Positions 23,024 to 35,699 of a stretch of 64,000 bases of DNA are shown here, piece by piece. Both the position numbers and the translations under genes were made by a program. Below the pieces are notes generated by a model, which worked only from the letters and a program-made list of their open reading frames with translations, made no database searches and was not told the origin of the DNA. This DNA comes from Bugula neritina (taxonomy: Eukaryota > Bryozoa > Gymnolaemata > Cheilostomatida > Bugulidae): positions 3,590,501-3,654,500 of the forward strand of contig OZ037766.1 of NCBI GenBank assembly GCA_964035545.1, written 5' to 3'. Positions within the stretch are counted from its first letter, which is position 1, and each line of letters opens with the position of its first letter.

Positions 23024-24044
23024 GTTAGACTTCTGCAAATATATAAATAAAAATGTTTGTATTTATATAACTTCTAGAACAATTTAAACAAATATTTAGA
23101 TACGAGATTATACCAAAACAAAGTAGAAATGCATCAAAAAGTTTTAATTAATAAACAAACAAACAGAAAATTATACTTAAGAATTTAGATTCTGTGTTGA
23201 ACTTATCTGATCCTGGTATTCTTAAGCATTCATTAAATATTCTACTTGCGTCAAACTTAAAGCCTGGTCACACTCACATATGGGTCTACCACAGCTAAAT
23301 TCTGCATATGGACCTGGCACTACAAGCATATAGCATGAGATTATAAACAATGAAAACTAATATGTCAAGTGAAATCACTTTTTTATGCTGGAGGAACAAT
23401 ACAATAAACACACATAAGTAAACATTTTAAAACCAAATCTAAGCTACTTTATTAATACTTATGTAGAAAGACACAAGTAGATCTCTAGAACAGGGTTGTA
23501 AATATAGCCTGTAAAGCATTCACATCTGGGTACATCATTAGGGGCCATGCATGCACCTCCCATTCTAACAATTGAATTATTTGCATAGATCTCTGCCTAT
23601 ACAGTGAAAAAAGTCTCTGCAATTTCCACTAACCCAGCTATTATCAATACTAATTAAACCTGAGCCCAATTTTAAGCAGGTTATAAAATCAGCATAGTAT
23701 TTTATTTTTGCAATTTACTGCATTTTCACATTAAATGAATTTGCATTCCTAACTTTATACGGTGTTACGATTTTAGGTTTATACAAATTTTTAAAAACTT
23801 TCAAATCTATAAAAATTTATGCTTTGTGGCTTATTGTTATCTTTCAAAATACCTCATAATAATATACTGCATTTATGCTATAGCTAGTACACTTTCTTGA
23901 TGATATATTATATCTAATTAAAATATTTAGTTTATCTACGAAAGACTTTTTAATCACAAATAGAATTCATACTTATTTGGCTTTGTATACTGTGCTCAAG
24001 CACAAAGTAACAATTACAACTGCAATGACTTAATAACCCACCAT
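23024..24044 (-). pseudogene. psi2: broken copy of EGF-like gene 2
   Basis: All parts of gene 2 (34577-35633) can be found. Exon 1 (from 24044) has an in-frame TAA at codon 5 and a 2-base insertion further on. Exon 2 (about 23589-23464) has Lys-TAA where gene 2 has Lys-Tyr, lacks the first-CxxxxxC context, has a 4-base insertion near its end, and its splice donor GT is changed to AT. Exon 3 (about 23327-23202) lacks ~24 bases covering the third Cys region. The breaks are several and independent, so this copy is dead, while the unit B copy is intact. Confidence 0.9.
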
Positions 24045-24914
24045 GTTAAAACTAGTCGCCTCCAGATATGTAGGCCTTCGCAGAATGATTCTGACTTTTA
24101 TAAGGTGAAAATTAAATGATCTGGTGAAGTGCAGAATACAAACTCAAAGCACCTTATATCATGATTGTTTATTGTTCAAAAACACTTCACCTCCAAGGAA
24201 ATGGAGTGTTGCAATAGGGTAGAAACCTCCATCTGCAGTAACAACAGATTAAACGCATAATAATGATGTAACTTTCAAAAAATTGTCAATTTCCTTGTCC
24301 TGTTTCCTCACTGAAATTCTGTAGTGGTTTTGATCCAAACGCTTTTCATGATGCGTTGATGAATTGCTTGTTGTCATTGGTAACAGCAAAACTTTCAATG
24401 ATATTACTGAGTATTCATGAATTACACTTGTTAATGGAATACTTTTCTATTATAAAAAATATTGGGAATGAGTTTTTGACATGAGTATTGTAGAGATGGC
24501 AGGAAAAATTTTTAGTAATGAACAGTTCCAACATAACATACCAAAGAGCAAATGTGCTGAGAACCTTACAACTTAAAAGTATATCTATGGGCCATGCAGT
24601 AGGCACGATACTATAATTGTTTTTTTGCTAATGAAATAAAATTTTAATATTTAGACTTTATATAAAATATATTTTATATTTTTATATTTTATATTTCAAT
24701 ATTTGATCGTAATAGTTTTTTGTGCAAAAAATATATGACCGCATTTTGAATTGCAGGAACTATATTTAATTGTGCCTATATATTTTTTTACAAAGCTGCA
24801 TTTTATAACTAATGCAAACTTATAGAATTGGTTGTTCACTTACATATTTATGTTTTTATTTTATTTCTATGATAAACTGTTGATGATATTTTTTTCACAC
24901 ATTTTCATAGTATT
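24045..24914. other. Non-coding: psi2 5' flank to the A/B junction
   Basis: Aligns with the gene 2 upstream region (35.64-36.4 kb). The A/B junction is near 24915, recognised where the match switches from 36.4 kb to 9.35 kb. No exon is seen. Confidence 0.6.
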
Positions 24915-26331
24915 TAAGGTTTATCTACCCTTGCTTTTGTTTAATGCAGATTCTCCATAAACTTAGTAACTTCTGACTGCAGAGTTATTTTATTGAACTA
25001 AGCAACCATGCATGATACTAATCCTAATAGTTGCCTCTTATGCTAATATTGTGCTCTCACGCAATATTTTGCTGAACCCCCCTCCCCCCCTCCGCTATCC
25101 TTGTAAAGTGGAATAAAGTACTAAATAATACTAAAAAGCTCGTAGTATCAAGTAGTACTTGAAAGTTGAATTGTTTCTAATTAGGACGATTATATAAGAC
25201 AGAACCAAGCTGCATTCCCTAAACTTGCTGCTAAATTCCCTTTCAAATAGCAAACAGATACAAAAAGTGTTAGTATTAACTAATTGCACTGATAATTTTG
25301 ACCCCATATGTTAACTATAATAATATTTAGAAGGATTACTGCAGAAATGAAAAAGGCAATTGCAATATATGTAGTAATGTTATAGTAATAGCAGCGGTAG
25401 TAGTGCATGGTAGCTGTAGCAATGGTCACAATATTTGTAAAGCTGAAAAAGTCTTTTAACTAATAATTTTTAAAACTATCTAAAAATAATTTTCAACATT
25501 GTTATAAAACTAAAATTTTAAAATTGCCTTGAATAAAAATAAATGAAATGAAATTAAAAATATCATGCTCTTTAATTTTGTGCTCTACAAACTAGCCTTT
25601 ATTATAAAAGCAAAATTAACAAAGTCTACATTGATTAATCACCTTTGGGTGGCGGAGAAAGTCTACATTGATTATTCATATTTATTTGCTATAAATCATA
25701 CTATCAATATAATCAAAGCAATCTTTAGAGATGCTGACCCAAAGTTGAAAAGACAAATACTAATGATTAATGGGAAGTTTCTACAAATTCTATATCATAC
25801 TTCAATTTGGTGGTAAGAAGCTTTTATATTGAACAGAACTCTTGCAAACATACAGAACTTATTATAAAATTTTCTCTTTTAATTCTTTAATTACTTTGAA
25901 AAAATGAATGCATTTTATTCTAATTTTGTTGTGATAACTATAATTTCTTAAAAAATATGGAAGATATCATAGGATCTTTGATAATAGGAAGCAAAGTTTC
26001 AACAATTTAACTTAAAATAACACAACCCAACTTTAGCTGCCTAAAGCCTACATATACTTTTAAAACTTTTTGTGCATTTATATAATAATAGGCTTATTAT
26101 AATTCTTAACTGATTATATTATATTATTTCATTGTACTCAGTTATTAAATGTATATATGGAATAGAACAAAACTGGGGCTATATCGCTGATAATAACAAA
26201 CAAAGTCATTTATTTGAAACGACAAAAGATCACAGATAAGCAATAATGAAATGTTATGCAATATATAATAGGCAAAGTTTTAAGTTCTTTGTCTGCTATT
26301 CATAAGGGTGTTGTCGATAGAGTTGATGTAT
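24915..26331. other. Non-coding start of unit B
   Basis: Copy of SLC22 intron 2 sequence without the transporter exons. A C-rich run lies near 25078-25092. No gene is seen up to gene B's stop codon. Confidence 0.6.
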
Positions 26332-29300
26332 TTATTTCCCAGATCCAACTCTGTAAAGTAAATCGATTGTGTTATATCAATATAAAGAAAATGAAGTCAG
26401 TAATAAAAAAGAAAATGAAAATGCTTTGCATTTGAGCATATCCTATGACAAAATTATTTGATTGTATTATTATTATGCCATAATGTTTTGAAGAATGTAA
26501 AGTTTAAATTATTAATGGTTGTCATATTATAACTGGTAACTTTCAGATAGGTATTATTTGTTGCAACATTAGAGCTGAAAATAATAGCAATTATATATGA
26601 TAATTAATTACTTTAATTCGTAAATTTAAATCAACCCAAAATTTTACAAAGAAGAGAATAACTTACGGGATTCCGTTAAGGCAGCTTTTTGAAGTATTAA
26701 TTGATTGGCAGCAGATCTGATTGGTTGCTTTGCATTGAGAGTTTTGTGAGCAGGGTCTTCCAATTGGTCCCAAAGGCTCGTTAGATTTTGGGCATCTTTT
26801 CTTTGCCATAGGAGGTGGTGGGTCTGTAATTCATCAAAATTATGAACCAAACAATTTCTACTAACCAATTTAATAGAACAGAAGATATCCTAAAGGTAGA
26901 AACTAAAGTTGTGCCACAATCTGCTACTTTTTATTTAAAAAAACTAATTGCTTCTACTATAAAATAAAACAAACATCATCCTAGACAATTTTCTAATAAT
27001 ATAACAATTATACTATTTTGCAATGATTTGAAAACATAATTATATTTAATTTATTTTAATGAAGCAGTTTCATTAAATAAACATTTCTTAGTCTAAGTTT
27101 TGTGAAGATATAACATTTTGTAATATTTGCCAAACTCAAGCGACCCATTGAAACTGAATGAAGCTATAAAGTGTGCTTTATGATTTCATTCAGTCAAAAA
27201 TATCTACTTTTAACAACAATAATACGTGTGACTCACTGCAGGTAGATGTAGGACAACCCCTTCTAGTTCTGTATCCGTGTGGACAGTAAACATTGCTGTC
27301 AAATGGAGGGCATCCAGCTAAATTGATGAAACAATTTTGTTAAAGGTTTATGAATAATGAATATTTTAAAACAATATTTTTTTATATAAACTGTCAGTAT
27401 CATAACTATAAATTTAGTTAAATGTCATACAGCTTGAAAAAAAATATTATCAATAAATAAGTACTTAATTTCATATTTCATAAAATTATGACAATTGCGG
27501 CGTTGCTACGTTTTAATTTGTTATAAACTAATTAGTAGTAGTATTGCTCACCACACTGGCATGATGTAACACACCCACAGTCATTGGTAACATAGCCATT
27601 TGGACAGGTATAAGGAGTAACACCAGGAGGGAATAACCCACATTCATGGATACCACAAGGTGGACAGGTGGTTGTAGTTACTGTTGTAGGCTCGACTGGA
27701 ACATTAACACATATTATTAAATTTATATTGCATAGAAAATATATAATGTTATACGCTCCTTACAAATTGGAAATTAATGATAAACTATAATTTCTATTGA
27801 CTGAAACAAAATGCCAAGTGCTGAAACATTATCATACTCTTTGTTAAACATGAACTTAGCATCATATAATCTGCAACATTAATTGAATAAATCTAACATG
27901 TTGATATATAATGCCTCACCACATGCGCTAATAGGACATCCTCTTGAGTCTGTTTTAAAGCCCAGTTCACACTGAAGGGATCTGTCAAAGAAGGGGCAGT
28001 TTTCTGCAAAATTAGAATTTGATGAATATTTTGTGTAGAAATTGTGGGGATAACAAAGCATTCTTGTAAATAAATTTTTGCATGGCAAAACAAAAAAATA
28101 ACATGAAAAAGAAAAACATGTTAAGACATATTTTTGTTTAACTATCAAATTTGATTCAATTAGTAATTTTTATTTTAAAAGTAGTATTACATGTTGAGAA
28201 TTTATAACAATATTTTACAATTAAATTTTATTTATAGACAAAAAGAAGAGCATGGTTAATGTATTACCAGATGAATAAAAAACTAATTCATAAAAATTAA
28301 TTTGCATGTCCAAAAAATGACAGGATGCTGATGTATTAAACATGGTGATTTATTATTGTCCTGGTTGGAAGCATAGAAATGTTCAAGCGTCACCAAGTTG
28401 GTAGCGACACTGAATGACAAGTGGTTGCATGATTGACAACACAACACATCTAACACACGCACGACACATAAAACATACACAGTATATATGTGATGAAAAT
28501 GAAATATAGAAAATATGCAAATTAAGGTGCAAAATAAATTCAAACCCAAACATTTATTTATTAGAAATGAGTCTCACCACATGTACAGTCTGATGGGTCC
28601 ACACACCCGCAGTCATCTCTGGCAAAGCCGAAAGGACAGATATAGGGTGTTTGTCCTGGAGTGAACAGACCACACTCGTCTATGCCGCAAGGTGGACAGA
28701 CTGTAAGTAGTACACAGGAAATTATATTATATTATATGCAAGCAACTGCTGCATTAATGCTTTAATTTCCCTTGTGCAAAAGTTTTATAATGAGAATATT
28801 GCTTAGAGAGCCAAACCTGCTGTCATACTAATACTTTTATATTAACACATGCATACACAAATACATATAGGAATAGTAAGTTATTAGTAATTCAATGTTT
28901 TTAAATCTATTGCAAAAGGTATCGCTAAATTAAATCTTCAAAATTTTTTTAATTGAGTGCTTTTTAATAATTGGGCATAAAAACAATAATATTCTGAAAA
29001 TTAACACAACCTTATAATAGAATCTATGCTAAGTATGCTAAGAATCTTTTTTAATTATGACAGCAAACCTTGTCTGCTGGGAATATGTATTTATGATGCA
29101 GTTTGTTCATGCTATTTTTTAAATCTGAATTTTCTGAAATGTTTGCATAAAGTAAATCTTACTAACACACACATAGCTCAAAAATAATAATAGTTTGTTA
29201 GGGAGATTTTTATATTTTATATGGGTGAAATAAAACACTTACCATGTCTCACACATTTCTTAAGAATGTTGTCGTATTTGTAACCTTGGATGCAAACACA

Positions 29301-30235
29301 AGTGGGTATATCAGTAGGGGAAACGCATCTACCTCCCTCACCACAATCAAAGTTCACACATGGATCACGTGCTAAAACGATGTTGACAATTAGCTTCAAA
29401 ATTTTATAAATCAGTGTGCAAATGGAGTAAAACAAGGTCAGGTTAATGTAGAAATATTATTCATTACTAAATTTTTGATCAATTGAATTAACTTGAGAAA
29501 AAAGCTGAATAATTCGTAGTAGCACTAAAACTTTGCCAATGTTTATAATTTGAACTTTAGCGCTTTTTTATAAAGACTAAACTAAAGTTACGAATCACAT
29601 GATGTCTTACATCTGACGCAGGTTCTCTGAATTTCTTCGTAAACATATCCAGCAGGACACACACAGAATGGTGCATCTGCGGGGGCAGTGCAAAATCCTA
29701 CGCCACAATCAAACCCAGCACATGGATCTGAAATTAAAAAGTAGCTTATTAAAATAAAACAGTTTTACAACAAACAATAATTTTTTTTGAAAGTAACTTT
29801 GTTTATGTTATTATATAAAATGTGCATTCTTACTAAAAAAGAGTCTAATGCAAGTCTTTTGTGTGGAATCGTAGGTGTAGCCAGCTTCACAAATACAGAA
29901 AGGAGCATCTGCGGGGGCAGTGCAGTTACCCTTCCCACAGTCAAAACCAGCGCATGGATCTCTTACTATAAAGGAACAGATTCAATACTTTCAGTATACA
30001 GATGATTTAAAAAAAAGGCATAAATCAGGCAATGAATCATCAATATAAGCCATGCATTAATTTCTTTTTGGACCATCACTGAATGTTTCTATACTACTGC
30101 TCAGTTTCAATTTTTGAACCTAGCTAAGACAAAAGAGAAACGTTACCGAAAGATTAAAAAGTAGTTGTACTTACTGTATGCAGAGGTCTCTCCACACAAG
30201 ACTAGAACTATGGCAGTGAATACTAAAGACTTCAT
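26332..30235 (-). CDS. Gene B: secreted protein with 3 EGF-like, 2 antistasin-like pairs and WAP-like end
   Basis: Exons: 30235-30175, 29965-29834, 29727-29611, 29371-29243, 28700-28578, 28003-27920, 27695-27552, 27317-27237, 26823-26667, 26350-26332; 348 aa. Residues 1-20 are a signal peptide. EGF-like modules lie at 22-64, 65-103 and 104-146, each with six Cys in the pattern DPC, DCG, GxC, P-x-C-x-C, GYxY and a final Cys. Antistasin-like pairs are at 147-187 plus 188-215 and at 216-263 plus 264-290. The WAP-like module is 291-343, with ICC in its middle. Introns 1-8 are all phase 1, so modules can be lost or gained without breaking frame. Extracellular, probably a protease-binding or matrix role; function is not shown by the sequence. 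The last exon is uncertain, as in gene A. Confidence 0.88.
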
Positions 30236-30289
30236 CTTTGCAGTTTAGTAGCTTTTAGTGAACTGAGGTGAGTTAGGAAACAGTGAGGT

Positions 30290-30296
30290 TTATATA
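30290..30296 (-). promoter_or_regulatory. TATA box of gene B
   Basis: TATATAA about 55-61 bases upstream of the gene B ATG, inside a stretch identical to the gene A promoter. Confidence 0.65.
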
Positions 30297-30299
30297 CAA

Positions 30300-33200
30300 G
30301 TTGGATGTCACGCTCCACACATTCAGGATATGGTGCGAGTCTATGTGTTAATTATTTACTAAATCCTTTCCTCATCACGACCTTCACTTACCACATGACT
30401 AAAATAATTAAACAAGTTTCCTTTTATTTACTGTGACGAAACTTGGCATTTTGAAATATTCATTACCAAACGAATTCTATCGCATAAATTAATTTTACAA
30501 GCATGCAGCTGCTATAATGCTTTTTTTAAACTGCATGTTGCAACAAAAACAACTATAACACAATATTGTTGTGAAATCATTCATTTTGTAGGTTACCAAG
30601 TTAAAAATAATGCAATCTAAGACGTTGCCAAAACGTAAATGTATAAGCATACTGTATAGAAACTTTCTAGAAAGATCGATAGCTTCACAGTATACACTGA
30701 TTGTTAACTTTTAACTTATATATTGCCTATTCAAACTTTATCAGTTTGATAAGTAATATCATATATTATAATATAATAAAACACCAAAAGCCAAACCTCA
30801 CATATACTGTACTTAGTAAGCTAATATTTCGTCATAAAATTGTAAATATCAATTATTGATTGCAAATAATTGCATTAAATAAAACGGTGAGAATATAAAA
30901 TATTGAAATTGGTGCAAATTATATTTTTTAATCTTACAATGTATGCCTGGCTGTAACCTAAAAATTTTTTAATTACTTTTTGCATGCAAGTTTTTGTTTT
31001 TTTGTGATTTAATGAGACATATACAGTGAATGCATTACTCGCATTTTAACTGTATATATTTTCCAGTATCAAGCTATCTGCCTTATACAATAGCTATCAT
31101 TTCTAACTGTGTTTATACATGGTCACCCTTAAGTGTCATCCTTATAGTGAAGTTAATAATATTGTATCAGCAATGCCCATGATTTTTGCTTGCTGAAATA
31201 CAGCTAAGCTTTAAACTATTTGAAAAAATCAACCCAAGTTACTATTAACATGCTTACTTTTGTCTTTAAAAGCTGCACGACAGTGGTTGTGTTAAAAAGC
31301 CGTTGGTATGTTGAAACAATTTTATTGTCTGGTTCAACTTTTAATCCTATCTGTTTGATGAACAAATATTACTGCCAATGTTGTTCTAATGTTTTGTGAT
31401 CAAAATGTTCTCATGGCTTGCTTGCCATAAATGAAGAGTTGTCCTTCCTAATATTCCGTTATAATACAAAATATATTTATATAACATGTCATTTTACTAA
31501 CAGGTTATAGTGTAGTATATATGCTGTGTAAATAGTTATATAGATGTCAGTGGCAGGAATATATCTTATGTCACGTTGGTCCAACAAAAAAACTCACACA
31601 AGTTTATAGTCGCTATCCCTGTGAGAAACCCCTGATGGAAAGGTTTTTTGTTAAAGCGAGCTAAGGACTTATTTAAATGAGGCACAGAAGCAATTATGAC
31701 TGGATGCTCTTCCTAACATCACCAATGGCCTTTGTCCGGGCTCGAACTCATGACCTCGTGTTTACTAGGCAAACGCTCTAACTCCTAGACCACGGCTGCT
31801 CCAATAACAATCTTCTGTTGCAACTTTGTTGCAATACCTATTTATAGGCAATACCGTTGAACGCAGAGTCTTTCAAAGCTCATGGCTTTTAACAAATGTA
31901 CAAACTTGCACTTTAATGCATAAATGAATTACGTTGCTAAAGCACTTTGAGCCTGCTTAGATTATATAATGTACTTCTAAAACCGAAAATGGTTACTTAT
32001 AACATACATAGATAGGTAAATGTATACAGTCTTTTTGTCATTTTAAACTTTGGGGAATATTTCTTTGTTAAAGGGCAAAGAATTTTCTAGTTATTATAGC
32101 TAAAACAAATCTAAATGAAGTTTACAGACTGCAAAGGTAACATTTTCATTATTTGTTATAGCTACCTGATATTTCTAAAGCTGTTAGTTAAAATTAGTTG
32201 ATTCTATAAAATTTAGACTAAAGGTTTACTTAGCTTCATAAAGTAGATAAATAGTGACACTAAACCCATCTCTATGTAATAGCCTGCCTTCAAAGCTGTA
32301 CACTGAAGTGGAGGACATAAAAATCCAATCGTAGCCTTGCTTTGACCTGTTACTGGCCAACTAAGGCCCATTTAAATTCAAATCAATACAAATAGAATAC
32401 CATAAAAGTAGTAACAAACCTGTCATTTGTTAAATTTAATCATCTCTAAATATGACTAAGTTGTATGTTATTTAGCATTATGGGGCTGAATTGCATGCAA
32501 GGTTATATTAAAATCACATGCAAATTATTGTTGGGCTTTACTGATATCATTTCTCATTTCCTTGCATCTCCAGGCACTATTGTCTTACAACTTACATGGT
32601 TACCAGATAAGGACTGATTTATGGTGACATGAGGTTTAATGCACTACTTTTTAGTGCACAGGTTTTGTTTATAATTTTGGACAGTGAAATGTGAAATCAT
32701 AATTACCTTAATTTGGTTAGTATTACAAAAACCATAAAGGAAATGTTCCTGCTCACTTCCTTGGTTATGACTGTCTAGCTGTAATATATTTTCTACTTGT
32801 AACAACCATGTTTTATATAATTGATATTAAATGTATACTTTAATAACTCTATTAAAACTCAAATTAAATTTCACTTTTTGTTCAACTTTTTATCAAACTG
32901 CATTAATATTAATTCTTAAGGAAAGATAATATTTTGTTGCAGTATTATACCTAAATTACTTTATTTCCTAATTTTAGTAAAATATATTTTTTGTGATTAT
33001 AATGCATATTAAAAAAATTGTTTTTAAATTTATCTAAAATCTACAAAAACGTTATTTAATTAGTTTTTGCTATGTTTTCTTTTTCCTATTCTAAAAAAAG
33101 CTACATAGCTTTCATATTTTCTAAAAGATAGAGTCTTTTAAGTAAATCAGTTATATCAACTTTTATGCTAAATAAACTTTTTCAAAATTTTTATGAAGCA

Positions 33201-34576
33201 TTAACAGATTTTAAAAAATATATCTCCCCTATGTTTAAAAACTATTAACTATAAAAAAGCTACTCAAAAAGTTATACTGTGCAATAATGCCTGCAATCTC
33301 ATAAATTTTTTTGTATAGTTTAAAATAAAGTTAAAATTTATCAAATACAACACAAATTCTGCACTTCATTTTAAAATCATTTATAACTGAATTAGATAGT
33401 ATGAAATATAGAAATGCATATTAATATTTTAATTGCCATGCAATAAAAAAAGTTAGGTAAAATATTTAAAAAGTTAAGAATATTTTGCATTCTAAAAAAT
33501 AAATCAGCAAGTTCTGCTATCTTTATAGAGAGCCTAAAAATTTACTTTCTTTAGAAAACAACAGCTGCTTTTATGAAAGCTCTCTGAAAAAAGAGAAAAA
33601 AAAGTAAAATATCTTCTTAAATATTTAATAACCTGAATACTTGCAAGAAGTAAACAATGCAGAGCAGATAATGCATGCCTACAGCCTCTTTTACTAGGTG
33701 ACTCTTTCTCTCACTATACTGTATAATTATGATACATGCAGTGCAAGCATGGAATATTGCAAAAAGTTGAACACAGCTTGTTTAACCAGCTATTATAGCA
33801 GATTGCAGGTGGTAGTTTAAAGTGTTAAGAGTTTACTGTGCTTTGTGTATGTTTTTTGCTTTTATAATTTTTTAACGTAAATAGTTCACCCAGTGAAATT
33901 ATTTGTCATTGAAAAAATCAGTAGGTCTTTTAAAATAATTTCGTATTTATTTTATCCAGTAATTAGTGTATATGGAATCTATTTTGAGTCTGTCTCCATC
34001 AGTTCATGAGTAGACCTAAAAGTTCTGCTCATTAGGAAATTTACCAGCAAATAAGCCTTTTGATAAAGTTATCCAACTACGAGGTTAATATATTTTTTGT
34101 ATTATGTTTTATTGGTCTGTAAACTAACCATCTTTTGCTAATTCTTTATATAAATAAATAATGCTTCTTTGGAAATTTTTACCATGTTATTCTTTTAAGC
34201 CTTTCAGCAATTGTGATACTTGATCATTATATAGATTGTATTATAAATCGAACGTAGCATCATGGCAGTGTTATACGAATATTACAATTTATTGAATAAA
34301 GATGGGGTTTGATAACATTTAAGTCATTTAATTGAATGCAGACATTACTTTAGCATTTAGGTTAAAACAAAATGATATCACATGTTATTGTATATGAAAT
34401 TTATTATTTCAAAACAGCTTTATATCTTACAATTTCAACAAAATTTATATATTTTTTTCAATTTGCAATTAAAATTAAAGCTTAAATTTGTAAAAATGGT
34501 TTTATTTAATTTGATTTTGAAATAGTGGCATTAACTTCATCATCAGTGTCTCGGATCTGTACTTTTGTATCATGTG
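30300..34576. other. Non-coding duplicated spacer of unit B
   Basis: Matches 14.3-17.5 kb and 21.86-23.0 kb of unit A. It preserves the empty site of the gypsy element (33640-33644) and of SINE copy 2 (34367-34374). The only extra item recognised is the tRNA-Thr-like SINE. Confidence 0.65.
31581..31803 (-). mobile_element. tRNA-Thr-like SINE
   Basis: The minus strand begins with a tRNA-like head (31799 to ~31728): box-A-like GTGGTCTAGGAGTTAGAGC, loop CTAGTAA (anticodon AGT, Thr) and box B GAGTTCGAGCCC. A ~145-base non-tRNA body follows, including AGGAAGAGCATCCAGTC, a motif type common in animal SINE bodies, and it ends in a T-rich stretch. The corresponding part of unit A (~15.6 kb) has no such sequence. 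Target duplications are not clear, so the ends are approximate. Confidence 0.7.
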
Positions 34577-35633
34577 TTAGACTTCTATAAAATATATACA
34601 CGCAAATATTTGAATCTTTATAATTTCTAGAACAAATCAAGCAAATCTTTAGATATACAATGTTATAGCAACACAAAGCAGAAAAGCATAAGAAATTTGA
34701 AATGATAAAAACAGGGAATATCATGTGTTAGAATTTAGATTTTGTGTTGAACTCACCTGATCCTGGTATTCTCACGCATTTGTTGAATATTCTACCTGCA
34801 TCAAACTTAAAGCCTGGGTCACACTCACATATGGGTCTACCACTAGGAGCAATGCACACACCATTCCCACAGCTAAACCCAGCACAAGGATCTGGCACTA
34901 TAAGAATATAGCAGAAGATTATAAATAGTGGAAACCAAAATGTCTAGTAAATTTTTTGCCAAGTTGCAGGAACAATCAAATAAAAACGGCATAAGTAAAC
35001 CTGTTAAGACAAAATCTAAGCTACTCTATTAATACTTACGTAGAAGGACACAGGTCTCCAGAACAGGGTTGTAAATATAGCCTGTGAAACATTCACATCT
35101 AGGTACATCATTAGGGGCGACACACCGCCCATTCTCACAAGTAAAGTACTTGCATGGATCTCTGCCTATACATTAAAAGAATACATCATCTCTGTAATTT
35201 TCACTAACCAAGCTGTTACTCAAAACTATAAATTCAAGTTAAACTAAAATAAACTGTTTAACTTTCAAGCAGATTATAGGATCAACATAGTATTTTATTT
35301 AAATTACAACTTACTGCATACCATTTCAATGTTATAAGTTTTACATTGAATAAATTTGTATATACCTAACTTTAATTATATTATAGGTCTATGAAGATTT
35401 CAAGTCTACAATAATTTATGCTTTGTGGCTTATTGCCATCTTTCAAAATATCTCATAATATACTGCATTTATGTTATATTACCCTTTCTTGATATGTATT
35501 ATATCTAATTAAAACAGTTTATGGAAACAAGATTTTTTAATAGCAAATATAACTTATACTTACTTATTTGGCTTTGTACTGCGCTTAAGCACAAAGTAGC
35601 AATTACAACTGCAGCAGTCAAATAACCCTTCAT
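34577..35633 (-). CDS. Gene 2: secreted protein with two EGF-like modules
   Basis: Exons: 35633-35564, 35165-35040, 34897-34757, 34584-34577; 114 aa. The signal peptide MKGYLTAAVVIATLCL is followed by two six-Cys EGF-like modules (about 25-65 and 66-110), each one exon with phase-1 borders. The first reads DPCKYFTC, GRC, RCEC and GYIY. The second reads DPCAGFSCG, GVC, ICEC. The last exon adds only Glu-Val and a stop in the frame set by the splice phases; another frame past that acceptor stays open for ~25 codons, so the C-terminus is uncertain. Its copy in unit A is the pseudogene psi2. Role unknown; extracellular. Confidence 0.85.
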
Positions 35634-35690
35634 CTTGTAACTAGTAGCCTAACCTTCCAGATATGTTGGCCTTCGCAGAATGATTCTGTC

Positions 35691-35697
35691 TTTTATA
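35691..35697 (-). promoter_or_regulatory. TATA box of gene 2
   Basis: TATAAAA on the minus strand, about 60 bases upstream of the gene 2 ATG, in line with the spacing seen for genes A and B. Confidence 0.55.
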
Positions 35698-35699
35698 TG

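Larger units (their letters stand above)
9346..24914. repeat. Segmental duplication, unit A
   Basis: The sequence from about 9346 onward realigns from about 24915 onward, and the ends of the two units (24.6-24.9 and 36.2-36.4 kb) also match, so A and B are head-to-tail tandem copies. The left boundary lies inside SLC22 intron 2, so unit A contains SLC22 exons 1-2, gene A and the pseudogene psi2. It also holds a Ty3/gypsy element, SINE copy 2 and two palindromes that unit B lacks. Boundaries are good to a few tens of bases. Confidence 0.85.
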
